This document shows positions 41,142-50,099 of a DNA stretch of 64,000 bases, in pieces. Location of the stretch: contig LGRX02034684.1 of NCBI GenBank assembly GCA_001247695.2, forward strand, positions 1-64,000, in the 5' to 3' direction. Every line of letters begins with the position of its first letter. The stretch's first letter is position 1. This DNA is from Cymbomonas tetramitiformis (taxonomy: Eukaryota; Chlorophyta; Pyramimonadophyceae; Pyramimonadales; Pyramimonadaceae). The notes under the pieces were generated by a model. It did not search any database and was not told where the DNA came from. It saw only the letters and a list, made by a program, of their open reading frames with translations. Both the position numbers and the translations under genes were made by a program.

Positions 41142-42824
41142 CTAGAGATCGAAGTTGTCCGGAATTCCAGGATAATACGACAGTATTTTGCGAACTTCTG
41201 AGGATAGCAGAGATGGCTCGTGAAGGTATCCCACACTCGTAATGATCGGAATTTCGAATATCTCGGAGTACAGCCAAAGGAAATGCTTGCATGGAGCAGG
41301 TCGGGTCCTCGCCATTTCTCGAAAACACGGACACGAACAACGGTATTCTCGTCCAAACTCCAAGAGGTATTCACGGCCATCGGAATCAGGGTGACAAACT
41401 CGGAAGTTATAGACGGTTGCACCACCAGGAACACATTTCCGGATTTGAGTCAGTGCAAGGTTATCGGTCTTAACCATGCTGTGGAGCGCGGTATAGAAAT
41501 TCGCTATCTTCTTCGTCAAGAAACCCTTGCCACTCGCTTTCACCTTAACACCGTTGCGAAGTCTCTCCTCCACGTCCATCTCCGAATTCTCCGATCTCAC
41601 CGCGAAAGATTGCAGTAGGCCCTTACCGTGCTTGGCAGCCCATTGGGAAACGGCTTGCATGCCCTCATCCTGTCGACGACCTCGCACGAGATTCTGGTCC
41701 ACTGCCTTATCAATCACTTTCATTTTCCTCGCGATGTCTGGTAGCTGGCTAGGGTCAAAAGAAGAATCTTTTGGAAAGACGATTTCCGAGAGTAAAGTCC
41801 TTTTCACGTCGCAAACGTTTCGCACTCCACCGGTATTTAGAACCTCCGCAGCCCTAGCCTTAGCCGTTTTCATCTCATTCACGCTGGGGTTGTCGGTGGA
41901 CAATACCACATGGTTGTGCGCATCGGCGCCGGTATACAGGACGAGGATATTCCCATCGGAGTCAGGTTCGGTGGTTACCAAAAACGGACAACTGCCAGAA
42001 TGAAGCGGCTCGGCGTTGCAATGGGCACAAGCCAGATTGCGGTTTTTAAAGGTACCGGTGAAGTCGGAATGGTTCTGGTCACCCGTTTGACGATATACGA
42101 TACATGCAACGTTCTTACAGGTTAAAGCCCCACCACATCGCGTAGTTCTACTGAGTCGGCCTCTGATACGTTTTTTGTCGGACGAGCGCAGCCAGGTCTG
42201 CGGATCGTATTTTAAGAAATCTCTCCAAGGAGACAAAACTCCGGCACGTGGCTTGTAAACTACCCCCGGAAGAAGAGGCACTGGTAGTTCGTCGACAAGC
42301 TCTTCAGGCTGAACTGGCGCTACGTCTTGGGACAAATCAACGTGCTGCGAAAAATCAATCGGAATAGTTGGTCCGTTGTAGGCTGCATATTCCGATTTGA
42401 CCTTGTGCTTGAGCTTTGGTTCTAGTCCCGCGCTGGAGGATTTCGTAGATTCATACGAGTCTTTTGGAGGTGGGGGCGATTCGGTTAAGTCACAAACAAC
42501 ATGTTCTTGCTTTATTTCAGGGCGAGGCGGAGAAGCTGATGCTTGGGAAGATTCGTGGGTGGCTGTTTCGAGATTCGCACAACCGGTCTTCACGTCACTC
42601 GTAGATCCGGGGGTTGAGCTGACACCACCGATCACAAGTACGACAGCTCCGTCAGGGAACACGGTACCGAGCTCGACAGTTTGCACATTTTCTGTGCTGC
42701 GCATGTGAAGAAGCATCGGGGTATCGGTAAGGGTTGGAAACAAGGCCTGTAGTAACTGAAGAGAGATTGGCACCGCATGCGGGACATCCAAAGCATGGTT
42801 ACCGTATCGTAGGGAAGTCGGCAT
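41142..42824 (-). CDS. SWIM/WRKY-GCM1 zinc-finger protein of the outer element
   Basis: Single-exon 560-residue protein. Residues 1-67 are beta-grasp-like. 100-150 carry two SUMO-acceptor-like motifs (IKQE, VKSE) and VVCDLTES, a SUMO-interacting-like motif. 230-305 form a WRKY-GCM1-type finger (CGGALTCKNVACIVY, CAHCNAEPLHSGSC, AHNHVV). Near the C-terminus YRCSCPCFREMARTRPAPCK with the following H is a SWIM finger (C-x-C-xn-C-x-H). Domain order equals that of the 1143-residue inner-element protein but the middle region is much shorter, too short for a usual DDE domain. Likely a DNA-binding protein of the element (transposase, or regulator binding the palindrome). TATATAG at about 42875-42881 and an exact palindrome at 42946-42965 lie upstream. 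Confidence 0.75.
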   Translation of the reverse strand: MPTSLRYGNHALDVPHAVPISLQLLQALFPTLTDTPMLLHMRSTENVQTVELGTVFPDGAVVLVIGGVSSTPGSTSDVKTGCANLETATHESSQASASPPRPEIKQEHVVCDLTESPPPPKDSYESTKSSSAGLEPKLKHKVKSEYAAYNGPTIPIDFSQHVDLSQDVAPVQPEELVDELPVPLLPGVVYKPRAGVLSPWRDFLKYDPQTWLRSSDKKRIRGRLSRTTRCGGALTCKNVACIVYRQTGDQNHSDFTGTFKNRNLACAHCNAEPLHSGSCPFLVTTEPDSDGNILVLYTGADAHNHVVLSTDNPSVNEMKTAKARAAEVLNTGGVRNVCDVKRTLLSEIVFPKDSSFDPSQLPDIARKMKVIDKAVDQNLVRGRRQDEGMQAVSQWAAKHGKGLLQSFAVRSENSEMDVEERLRNGVKVKASGKGFLTKKIANFYTALHSMVKTDNLALTQIRKCVPGGATVYNFRVCHPDSDGREYLLEFGREYRCSCPCFREMARTRPAPCKHFLWLYSEIFEIPIITSVGYLHEPSLLSSEVRKILSYYPGIPDNFDL

Positions 42825-42945
42825 GGTATCCTAAGGTACCATGAGAAATGAAATATTTTATGAAAGGAATACTCTATATAGACATGGGTTCAGTGTAAGT
42901 TTTGAAGAACGAAGCATTGCAGTTAATCGCTTGGGAAACAGTTCT

Positions 42946-42965
42946 GACAATCGTATACGATTGTC
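42946..42965. promoter_or_regulatory. Element palindrome, upstream of the SWIM gene
   Basis: Exact copy, 122 bp above the ATG at 42824 and just inside the right inverted repeat. Confidence 0.7.
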
Positions 42966-42995
42966 AGAACCGTCTGGAATATTAATGTTATAAGA

Positions 42996-43265
42996 CCTTA
43001 AGTATGAAGAAAAAAAATAAAATTTTCTTAAGTATGTGAAAACGCAGGCGTCGACGCGGACCGACGCGTTACCCTCCTTAAGTATGGGCTTAAGTATGGG
43101 AGCCCTAATTTTCAAAATCTTAGAATGTTAAGAATGTTTGGTCCGTCCGTCCGTCCGTCCAAAAATTGGTCCGTCCAGTTGGACGGAATCTTGGACGGAC
43201 GAGTTTTTGGACGGACGGACGAGTTTTTGGACGGACGGACGAGTTTTTGGACGCGTCACTGGACC
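42996..43265 (-). repeat. Right terminal inverted repeat of the outer element
   Basis: Inverted copy of 21860-22095. It has extra GGACGGACGAGTTTTT iterations near the tip, which makes it about 30 bp longer. Confidence 0.9.
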
Positions 43266-43271
43266 AATATC

Positions 43272-44126
43272 ACCTCTCTCCGTGACGACGCTCTAGACGT
43301 GCCACCACCGCCGGCACCGCCCTCCGCTCCGCAGTCGGTGGTGTCCGACGAGGGGATGTACCCCGTCAGCGCGCTACACGCGCACGAGCCACACGCGACC
43401 TTCCAGGACAGGTTCGCGTTCAACTTGGACATCGCGGGACCGGAGCCGACCCTTGCAATGCACCACATGGGCCCCGTCGCGCCCGTGGACTCCGTCTCCG
43501 TGACGACAGGCGGCTCCGGTGGTGACGGCGAGTGTCTTCCGCCACGGCGACAGGCTTTGGGATGCGGCAGGCCGCCGATGGGTTTCGGGTTCTCTGCCCT
43601 CACATCTCTCGCAGTCTGCCTACTGTTTGTTGTTTGTGCAGCTGCCGCGCCTTCACGTGATCGCTCCGCGCCAACATCTTCAGCAACATGGCGCATCGGC
43701 GACGAGGTCGGTGGTGCTGGTGTGCTAACGCCCACAGCCATCCCGCCGGACCTCTACTGGCGGCCGGAGGGCTGGTACCACACCTGGTACCGGACTACGT
43801 ACGGGTACGGGTGGACGTGGCTCCCGGGCCCCCTGCAGACACCTGAGGCAGCTCCGATCGTTACCGGGCCGCCCTCGCCGGGTGGTGCTCCACCGTCACC
43901 GGACTACGAGCCACCCGCCTGGGGCGGTGGGACCGGGGATGAGCTTTCTTCCTCAAATCGGCACCGGACCGGACTGGTTGCACCCGGTGTAACTGCCTGC
44001 AACGACATCGGCACATCTTCAATTCCCTCAATTTGCTCTACGCATGATTTGACAAACAGTGGTACCAGCTCTCCTGGGCACTGTAACAGTGACACCGGCT
44101 CTCCCGGGCACTTTCGACGTGGCTAG
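43272..44126 (+). pseudogene. Gag-like protein of TR-GAG 2, C-terminal part (separated)
   Basis: Continuation of the gag at 20331-21859 after the 21.4-kb insertion. It has acidic and proline-rich sequence, then LGCGRPPMGFGF and a hydrophobic segment LTSLAVCLLFVVCAAAAP, matching the YGCG..P plus hydrophobic tail of the other two gag proteins. The left part reads the target site AATATC from the third codon position and the right part from the first, so simple removal of the insert with one target copy would not restore a single frame; the copy was probably already frameshifted. Confidence 0.7.
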
Positions 44127-44377
44127 AGTTGACGGGATTGAGATTAGCCTGCCTCCAGACTGTTGTACTGCTGGTTCAGGTTGCCCCAAGATGGGCTTAG
44201 TTTAGGGTTTTAACTGTATCCGTATTCTGCAGTATGCCTCACTATCTGCTAATTTCAGGAGTTACCCTGCCAGAAGGGACAGGTTCTCCTATAGGATGCT
44301 TATTTCCACCGAAGCTGAGTAGGTGTTTGTTTCAGTTCCGTGACCACCTAGTTTGCCAGTCACCACCCTAGGTGGTG

Positions 44378-44548
44378 TGCTGGAAGTGACGCCCCGACTG
44401 TCACTCCTATAGTTAGGGTGTATGACTGTCACCGGTCCCGGAACCCTAGACCCCGAACATATAACGGGAAGACTCGGTATTCTCCTGTTCCGTTTATCTA
44501 TTCTGATTACCGCACTCCGAATATACAGTCAAGCTGATATATTCAGCA
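44378..44548 (+). repeat. 3' LTR of TR-GAG 2
   Basis: 171 bp, TG...CA, followed by target duplication GCTCC. Confidence 0.95.
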
Positions 44549-44640
44549 GCTCCTCTCCGCTGCTGGGCATTACCATTTTTCCGCTACCACACCCAACCGC
44601 GCGACTGCGTACCACCTCCCCTCTGGCTTTTCAGAGTATT

Positions 44641-46788
44641 ATGGGCATGTTGACCCGAGCGAAGAAGTCCCTAGACCGGGACAGTGACATCGACGCCTCA
44701 CTGAGGCTATTAGACGGGGTTCGGAACAGTCCGACGGTGCGTGCGCCAACTGTTCCGACCCCCGCTCCGACTTCCAACGAGGATGCAGACGTGGCGACCA
44801 GGAAGTACTTGCAGGAGCAGCGCAGGCTGGTCGACGACATCTACAAGGCGCGTCTTCACCGCCAGTGGGCCAAGGGTATCCGCGAGGATGTCCTTGGTGA
44901 CAAGAAGCACCACTTCAGGGGTACGGACGACGCTGGCCTCCTTTCCGAGCTGGTGGTGCAGCTGCGTACGGAGTTTCATTCGGCTGGGCTGGAGCTGGCA
45001 TCCTTTGACCTCGACGACCCTCTGGCTCGTGTGGTGACCAAGGTCAACGGCTTGCTCTACGACGTTCTGGCTCTGGTTATCGAGAAGCAAAGCAACGCCT
45101 ACGTCTGGTTGACTGGCACCGACGCCTCGTCTGACCGTGATGGACGGCGAGCTTTGGTGGACATCATCAAGGGCTGTGTGCCGGTGGCGCTACGTGAGTC
45201 GCACCAGGAGGAGCACGCCGCGTTGCGTTATCCCGCAGACACTGACCCGCAGCCCATCTTGGCTCGGGAACAGCGTGTGGTGCGGGATAACAAAGCTACG
45301 GACTGGACACCCACCGAGGAGACCAGGAAGCTCTCCCTGTACAACCGGCTAGACCCGGTGTTTTACACCGCGGTCAAGGTGCGGTATCCTCTCGCGGCCG
45401 ATCTCGCGCATGTCTCCTTGGCGTCTCTCCGCTCCCTTGTGGTAGAGATCTTTCAGGCTTGGGCGCAGACGGAGACGGGGAAGGCGGTTTCGGGCAAGAG
45501 CGGCGTCTCTGCACAGCTCTCCAGCACGGAGTACGGCGCTCTCCTCGACAAGATCAACGAGCTTCAGGCCTTGCTGCGGCAGCAGCTCGGGACGGACGCG
45601 CCACCGGCGCAGCAGCAGCGGCAGCAGCTGCAGCGCGGTGCGCGGCGGGGATTCCGTGTCGGCACGCACCCATTGCCTGCGGTCGGTTTCGACCGTGACG
45701 ACCAAAAGGCGAAGCCCTTTTGCGGAAGGTGCAAGAAGGCGGGAAAAGGTGAGCAGTACCACTTTTACCGCGACTGTCCCTTGGGTGGGCGTCAGCATCC
45801 CCCACACTCGGCTGCAGCATTCTGCACTCCCATCGACGAGGAGGACGCGGAGGGGGTGCGGGTTTTAGCCATGTGCGCCCTGTTCCAGCAGGCGGCAGAC
45901 GATGGGGCGGAGGCCTTTGCCAGTGCGGCCTCCACGTACGGGCCGCCTGCGGTGCTCTGTGCGGGTGCGGTGGGCGGGATCGACGTGTCCACCTATGGCT
46001 TCACGGTAGAGCCGCAGCAGCCTGCTGACGAGCCCGCAGGTGATGACATTCATCAGCGGCTGGACGATCTCGCCGCGGAGGTCCATGCCGCGGCGAACTG
46101 CAAGGTGCACTACACCCACGCATCCTTCCCACCACGGGCGGTTCTCGAGCCGCATGCATCGGCTCTGGTGTGCGGCCCCGCGGCAGCGGGGAACATGCCG
46201 GAGGAGCAGGTTCCGGCAGGTGGTGCGGCGGCATCGGCATCCGCCGCGCCGGCCCCTGCTATACCTGTCTCGCAGGAGGAAGATGTGAAGCCCGTGCCGC
46301 TTCAATCGGCGCGAGTGACTGCCACGACGGACGGTGAGTTCACTGGGTTCGTTCAGACCGTCAACCACGCCGCCATCGCGCCGGTTGACCTCACCGGCTA
46401 CGACACCGACGACTACGAGGACCTTGCCGACGGCAGCTTCCGGCTGAAGCCGCGGGGCTCGCCTCCGTCGGCCAATCATGTGTCCGGACCACCCGTGGAC
46501 AACCAGCGAGCCTACGGTTGTGGGAAGCCGCCCTGGGGCTTTCCTACCACGGTTGGGCCGTGGGGAATTCCTTTCATCCGTTCCCTCATTCTTTGCATCT
46601 CGATCATGGGGGTGGCTGCCGTGCCCGACGCTCAGTCGGCTGCGGGATTGCCTTCGCCTGGTGGTGATCTCGATTGGGAGACTCCGTCAATTTTCTCCAC
46701 GAATGAATTTGTTGAATCAGTGATCCCGGCTCAGGGTTTCTTTGTGGCTGACAATGTGCCACCGCTTGAGCCGCCTGAGCCCCCCTGA
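44641..46788 (+). CDS. Gag-like polyprotein of TR-GAG 3
   Basis: 715 residues from the ATG at 44641 (MGMLTRAKKSLDRDSD). The open frame extends up to 44422, but that part is the LTR of TR-GAG 2. It shares the layout of the other two gags: capsid-like helices (LYNRLDPVFYTAVKVRYPLA), a Gln-rich stretch, a knuckle CGRCKKAGKGEQYHFYRDC, and at the C-terminus YGCGKPPWGF before a hydrophobic segment (RSLILCISIMGVAAVP). No polymerase gene follows. The stop is followed by a 500-bp 3' region up to the LTR start at 47291. Confidence 0.8.
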   Translation: MGMLTRAKKSLDRDSDIDASLRLLDGVRNSPTVRAPTVPTPAPTSNEDADVATRKYLQEQRRLVDDIYKARLHRQWAKGIREDVLGDKKHHFRGTDDAGLLSELVVQLRTEFHSAGLELASFDLDDPLARVVTKVNGLLYDVLALVIEKQSNAYVWLTGTDASSDRDGRRALVDIIKGCVPVALRESHQEEHAALRYPADTDPQPILAREQRVVRDNKATDWTPTEETRKLSLYNRLDPVFYTAVKVRYPLAADLAHVSLASLRSLVVEIFQAWAQTETGKAVSGKSGVSAQLSSTEYGALLDKINELQALLRQQLGTDAPPAQQQRQQLQRGARRGFRVGTHPLPAVGFDRDDQKAKPFCGRCKKAGKGEQYHFYRDCPLGGRQHPPHSAAAFCTPIDEEDAEGVRVLAMCALFQQAADDGAEAFASAASTYGPPAVLCAGAVGGIDVSTYGFTVEPQQPADEPAGDDIHQRLDDLAAEVHAAANCKVHYTHASFPPRAVLEPHASALVCGPAAAGNMPEEQVPAGGAAASASAAPAPAIPVSQEEDVKPVPLQSARVTATTDGEFTGFVQTVNHAAIAPVDLTGYDTDDYEDLADGSFRLKPRGSPPSANHVSGPPVDNQRAYGCGKPPWGFPTTVGPWGIPFIRSLILCISIMGVAAVPDAQSAAGLPSPGGDLDWETPSIFSTNEFVESVIPAQGFFVADNVPPLEPPEPP

Positions 46789-47290
46789 CCTCTTTCAGGA
46801 CCTTGCTCAGGCAGATTTGGGCTTTGACATGGCTCACTACTACGGTATGGCTTTGCATGAGACCGGTCCACTCGTGATGTGGAGCACTACTATGGTGCTG
46901 GCTTTTTCACATCTTACTACGGCATGGACTTCCGTGAAGCCGCCACTGGCTACTTTGGTGCTGTCGATTGACTTCTTGTTCACTCTGGATGCACACCAAC
47001 ATGGTGGTGTGCGGAACTCCGGTGACTTCAACAATTTTTCTGGTTTATGGTTTTGCTTTTGACATCCACAAGTTATGTTCTGGCTTGCTAGCTCGGTGCT
47101 TTTCAGTTGTTTAGCGGGTGCACAATGCCCGTAGGTTTCTGCACCTGTGCTAGCTAGAGGGTTTCCAATTTGTGTTTTAGAATTGCACAGTTGGATTAGC
47201 AGTTAGGTCTGTCAACCTGGCTCCTGCCCTGACTTATCTTACATTATCTGACTCTCCTAGACAGTCACCACCCACAGTGCTGGGGTGGTG

Positions 47291-47322
47291 TGCTGAAATC
47301 TGTATAGGCAGCCCTGACCGGG
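47291..47322 (+). repeat. Truncated 3' LTR of TR-GAG 3
   Basis: Only the first 32 bp match the 5' LTR at 19200; the rest is missing. Confidence 0.65.
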
Positions 47323-47427
47323 GAAATGAGATCGAGCTGTCCGACGGCTGCGAGACGCTGCTTGCACAAAAAAAAATTAAATAAATTTCAGGCGATAAAA
47401 TGGGTAAAGGGAAGATATTATTGAAAT

Positions 47428-48285
47428 TTGACGCAGGAATTTTGTGTTAAAGCGCGCTTTCACGATATGGGGGGGCGAAAGCCGGCATCGCGCGGACTAG
47501 CGACCAGTCCGCAACACGAAGCTGCGGAAATGAGCTTGGAGTTGCTCATCAGCACGGCTCAGGCTGCGCTGAGAGCCCAACGGCTTGCACGAAGGCAAGG
47601 AGCACCCCTGCCTGAGTGCATCGGTGACGACGAGACCATCGCGCTCACGCCTCAGCAGAATCTGACATACTTGGCTCTGCACGCCACTCGTGCAGTGGCG
47701 ACGGCAGCAACGGTTTGCTTTCCCGCATTTCAGCGGGCTAGCAAAACCGTGACGGGCTTGGCGACTACATCGACTTTTCCGCCTCCTCCATCCGCGCAAG
47801 GCACCGCCCACACGCAGGGGCCCAGCGCCAGAACGCAACGACGCAGCTCGCAGAGGCATAAGGCGAGGGGAAGAGCTGAGGAGCGGAACCATCCGCCAGC
47901 AGCTACGGGTTTTTTCACGACCAGCTCCCCTATGCCAACCGTGGTGCCAGGCGGTAAATTCACGTTTGGTAAAGTCTCTGGGCAAGTGCAGCCCACAGAC
48001 TTCAGTCTGGCTGCGCCGCCATCTGGCAGCGGAGCAGTCAGCGACTTCAGCAGTTTCAGCGACGTCGTGCGGACATCGACAGCAGAGCAACCGCCCTCTC
48101 CTGGTGAGAAGCGCAGTGGAAAGCCGCCATCGGTGCCGCCAAGACCGCCGCGAATCAGCAAAAAGGGGAAGGCAGCAGAGCAGCCTGGTAGCCATGAGGA
48201 CGAGGACATTGCCGACCTCGAGTACGAGGACCCTTGGCACGAGGCGGACGGCTTGGACACTGACGTGCACGACTCGTGCATTTAG
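47428..48285 (+). CDS. Unknown 285-residue ORF
   Basis: Not recognised. The frame opens at 47428, but the start could be MGGRKPASRG (47467) or MSLELLISTAQAAL (47530). It begins with an Ala/Leu/Arg-rich helix, then long low-complexity Ser/Pro/Arg-rich sequence and an acidic C-terminus (HEDEDIADLEYEDPWHEADG). Composition resembles a nucleic-acid-binding leader protein of a retroelement; the ORF at 53703 has similar texture. It is open for over 850 bp in GC-rich DNA, so chance cannot be excluded. Confidence 0.4.
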   Translation: MTQEFCVKARFHDMGGRKPASRGLATSPQHEAAEMSLELLISTAQAALRAQRLARRQGAPLPECIGDDETIALTPQQNLTYLALHATRAVATAATVCFPAFQRASKTVTGLATTSTFPPPPSAQGTAHTQGPSARTQRRSSQRHKARGRAEERNHPPAATGFFTTSSPMPTVVPGGKFTFGKVSGQVQPTDFSLAAPPSGSGAVSDFSSFSDVVRTSTAEQPPSPGEKRSGKPPSVPPRPPRISKKGKAAEQPGSHEDEDIADLEYEDPWHEADGLDTDVHDSCI

Positions 48286-48394
48286 GATCCAACGCCGATG
48301 CGTAAGCACGTCTAAGAAGACGTCGGTAAGATGTCGGGGAGATGTCTTCTGCGTGTCTTCCGCGCGCCTTCTGAACGTCTTCTGAGTGTCTTCC

Positions 48395-49010
48395 GCAACT
48401 CTTCTGATATATGGGCTGCATATCGGCTGATATATCGGCTGATATATCGGCTGGTATATAGGGTGCATATCGGTTGATATATGGGCTGATGTATGGGATG
48501 CATGTCGGCTGATATACAGGGTGCATATCGGCTGATATATCGGCTGCATATCGACCGATGAAACTAACGTAGAGCAAAATGACAGTAGCAGAATCTGAAA
48601 TCAAGCATTCCAAAACTGAAATCTGAAATCCACCGTAGAGCAAAATCAGCCAAAACTGAAAATCGGAAATCTAATGTGGAGCAAAATGACACATATTAAA
48701 ATCTGAAGTTGGTTTGTAAAATCTGAAATCAAGCATTCAAAAAACTGAAATCTGAAATCTAACGTAGAGCAAAATCAGCCAAAATTGAAATTTGGAAAAT
48801 CTAACATAGAGCAAAATGACAAATGCAAAAGTCTGAAATCGAGCATTCCAAAAACTGAAAACTGACATCCAACATAGAGCAAAATTAGCCAAAACTGAAA
48901 ATCGGAAATCTAACGTAGAGCAAAATGACAAATGTGAGAAATATGAAAGCAAGCATTCCAACAACTGAAATCAGAAAACTAACGTAGAGCAAAATGACAT
49001 ATGTAAAATT
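48395..49010. repeat. Two blocks of short degenerate tandem repeats
   Basis: 48415-48555 is built from GGCTGATATATC-type 12-mers. 48560-49010 holds about eight diverged copies of CTGAAATCTAACGTAGAGCA followed by AAATGACA/AAATCAGCC. No genes. Confidence 0.75.
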
Positions 49011-49208
49011 GCACTTTCGCATTTTCCCTTCAATTTCAACAAATGCAACAATCTTGATTATTGCTAATTAATTACAAATGCAACCGACTCCGGCCCTTGT
49101 GGTCACGGCAGGGATCGAGCGTATTCGCAAGAAAACAGGATGTCGAGGAATTCATATATCAAGGATTTGACATATTGTTGATATATAAATGTAGATTCCG
49201 CGGTTGGT

Positions 49209-50067
49209 GTGGATGCCGTGAATGATGGCACTGCGTCGGTGGCTGCTAATGTAATGGGTGATGCCAGTGGGGCTTTCCTGGGCGACATCGAGACGCCTAT
49301 CTTGACACAAGAGGAGGTCATGACAAACATCGACCAGCTGCTTCACTCACCACTCCTTCATGACTGCACTGGCATCTTGAATCAGCTGAAGGAAAAGGTG
49401 TTGTCGAGAACGACATCTGGGGTGGTGCTGGATGACCCGCATGTCATGGATGGTACTATGATCACAGAACTCGCTGGGCAAACCTCGTACGAGATGGCCA
49501 ATGCTCATTCCGATTCTGAATCAAGTCTTTCCATCGAGCTATCCTGTTCCGAAGCTTCAGACGAATCCGATTCCAGCTTTGAGGGGGAGGAAGCAACCTG
49601 TGCCGATGTGGATATGGGGAGCCATTTGCCTGATGTGGATTTAGAGGCTCTAGGCGGCGCAATGGATGTGGAGTTGCGGAAGATCAAAAAGCATTCACTT
49701 GATGGGTACGTTCAAGAGATCGGGCGAGCGGGTAGAGATGGAAATGATAGCACATGTTTGTTGCTATACTCGGCACAAGATTTTAATAAGCTTGCTTCGT
49801 CCCTTACTAACTAACGCACAAACGCAAGATGTGGGTCATGAACGCTAGAAAATCATGAAGGAATATTGTGATGAGAAAGAGATATGCCGCCACAAGAAGA
49901 TAGCGATGTATTTTGGAGATGCGAACGTCGGAAAGGCGAGTTGCAGTAGCAAGTGCGACATTTGTAGGGCAAGGGAACGTACGACTTCAAATAAAAGGAG
50001 AAAGACAGAGCCGGTAGTACCGATCACGGCGCGTAGCCGAAGTAAGAAGGCTAGAAAAAGTATGTAA
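49209..50067 (+). pseudogene. RecQ helicase C-terminal fragment
   Basis: LDGYVQEIGRAGRDGNDSTC followed by LLLYSAQDF (end of the frame 49209-49814) is helicase motif VI of RecQ proteins. In the next frame (49855-50067) MKEYCDEKEICRHKKIAMYF, then G..SSKCDICRARE is the RecQ zinc-binding domain. The two frames are offset and each meets a stop (49812 and 49846), so either a junction intron is missed or the gene is broken. The N-terminal 160 residues are acidic and unlike RecQ. Helicase motifs I-V are absent, so this is a fragment, perhaps captured by an element. Confidence 0.65.
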
Positions 50068-50099
50068 CTCGTTGAAGTGAACATCATCAATATCTATAT

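Larger units (their letters stand above)
21860..43265. mobile_element. Outer element: 21.4-kb DNA transposon with long inverted ends
   Basis: Terminal inverted repeats of about 240-270 bp (21860-22095 and 42996-43265), ends GGTCCA...TGGACC, and a perfect 6-bp target duplication AATATC at 21854-21859 and 43266-43271. Without the inner element (about 28709-37845) its own length is about 12.3 kb. It encodes, left to right: a Trp-rich protein, two CxxC paralogues and an F-box-like protein (plus strand), then a DNA methyltransferase, an H3-tail/DGQHR protein and a SWIM protein (minus strand). Fifteen exact copies of a 20-bp palindrome are found in promoters and introns of this element and nowhere else in the window. 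No DDE transposase, integrase or DNA polymerase was recognised. A 6-bp duplication fits Maverick/Polinton, but none of their hallmark genes are present. Confidence 0.9.
19769..44548 (+). mobile_element. TR-GAG 2: LTR element split by a giant DNA transposon
   Basis: The 5' LTR 19769-19939 and 3' LTR 44378-44548 are both 171 bp (TGCTGGAAG...TTCAGCA), and I saw no difference between them. Target duplication GCTCC occurs at 19764-19768 and 44549-44553. The gag ORF begins at 20331 and is interrupted at 21859; its C-terminal part resumes at 43272. The CACCACCCTAGGTGGTG near-palindrome again precedes the 3' LTR. Only gag is encoded. Identical LTRs imply a young insertion, and everything inside it must be younger still. 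Confidence 0.9.
19200..47322 (+). mobile_element. TR-GAG 3: oldest LTR element of the nest
   Basis: The 5' LTR starts TGCTGAAATCTGTAAAGGCA at 19200. The 3' LTR start (TGCTGAAATCTGTATAGGCA) is at 47291 and breaks off after about 32 bp at 47322. The gag ORF (44641-46788) lies between, and TR-GAG 2 is inserted in its leader at 19769-44548. The motif before the 3' LTR (CAGTCACCACCCACAGTGCT then GGGGTGGTG) is like that of TR-GAG 1 and 2. The right end is truncated, so no target duplication can be read; the element is older and damaged. Confidence 0.7.

Noticed and set aside
21860..43265. Maverick/Polinton or other virus-like element
   Set aside because: The 6-bp target duplication fits, but no type-B DNA polymerase, retroviral-type integrase, packaging ATPase, protease or capsid gene was seen, and the tips are GGTCCA.
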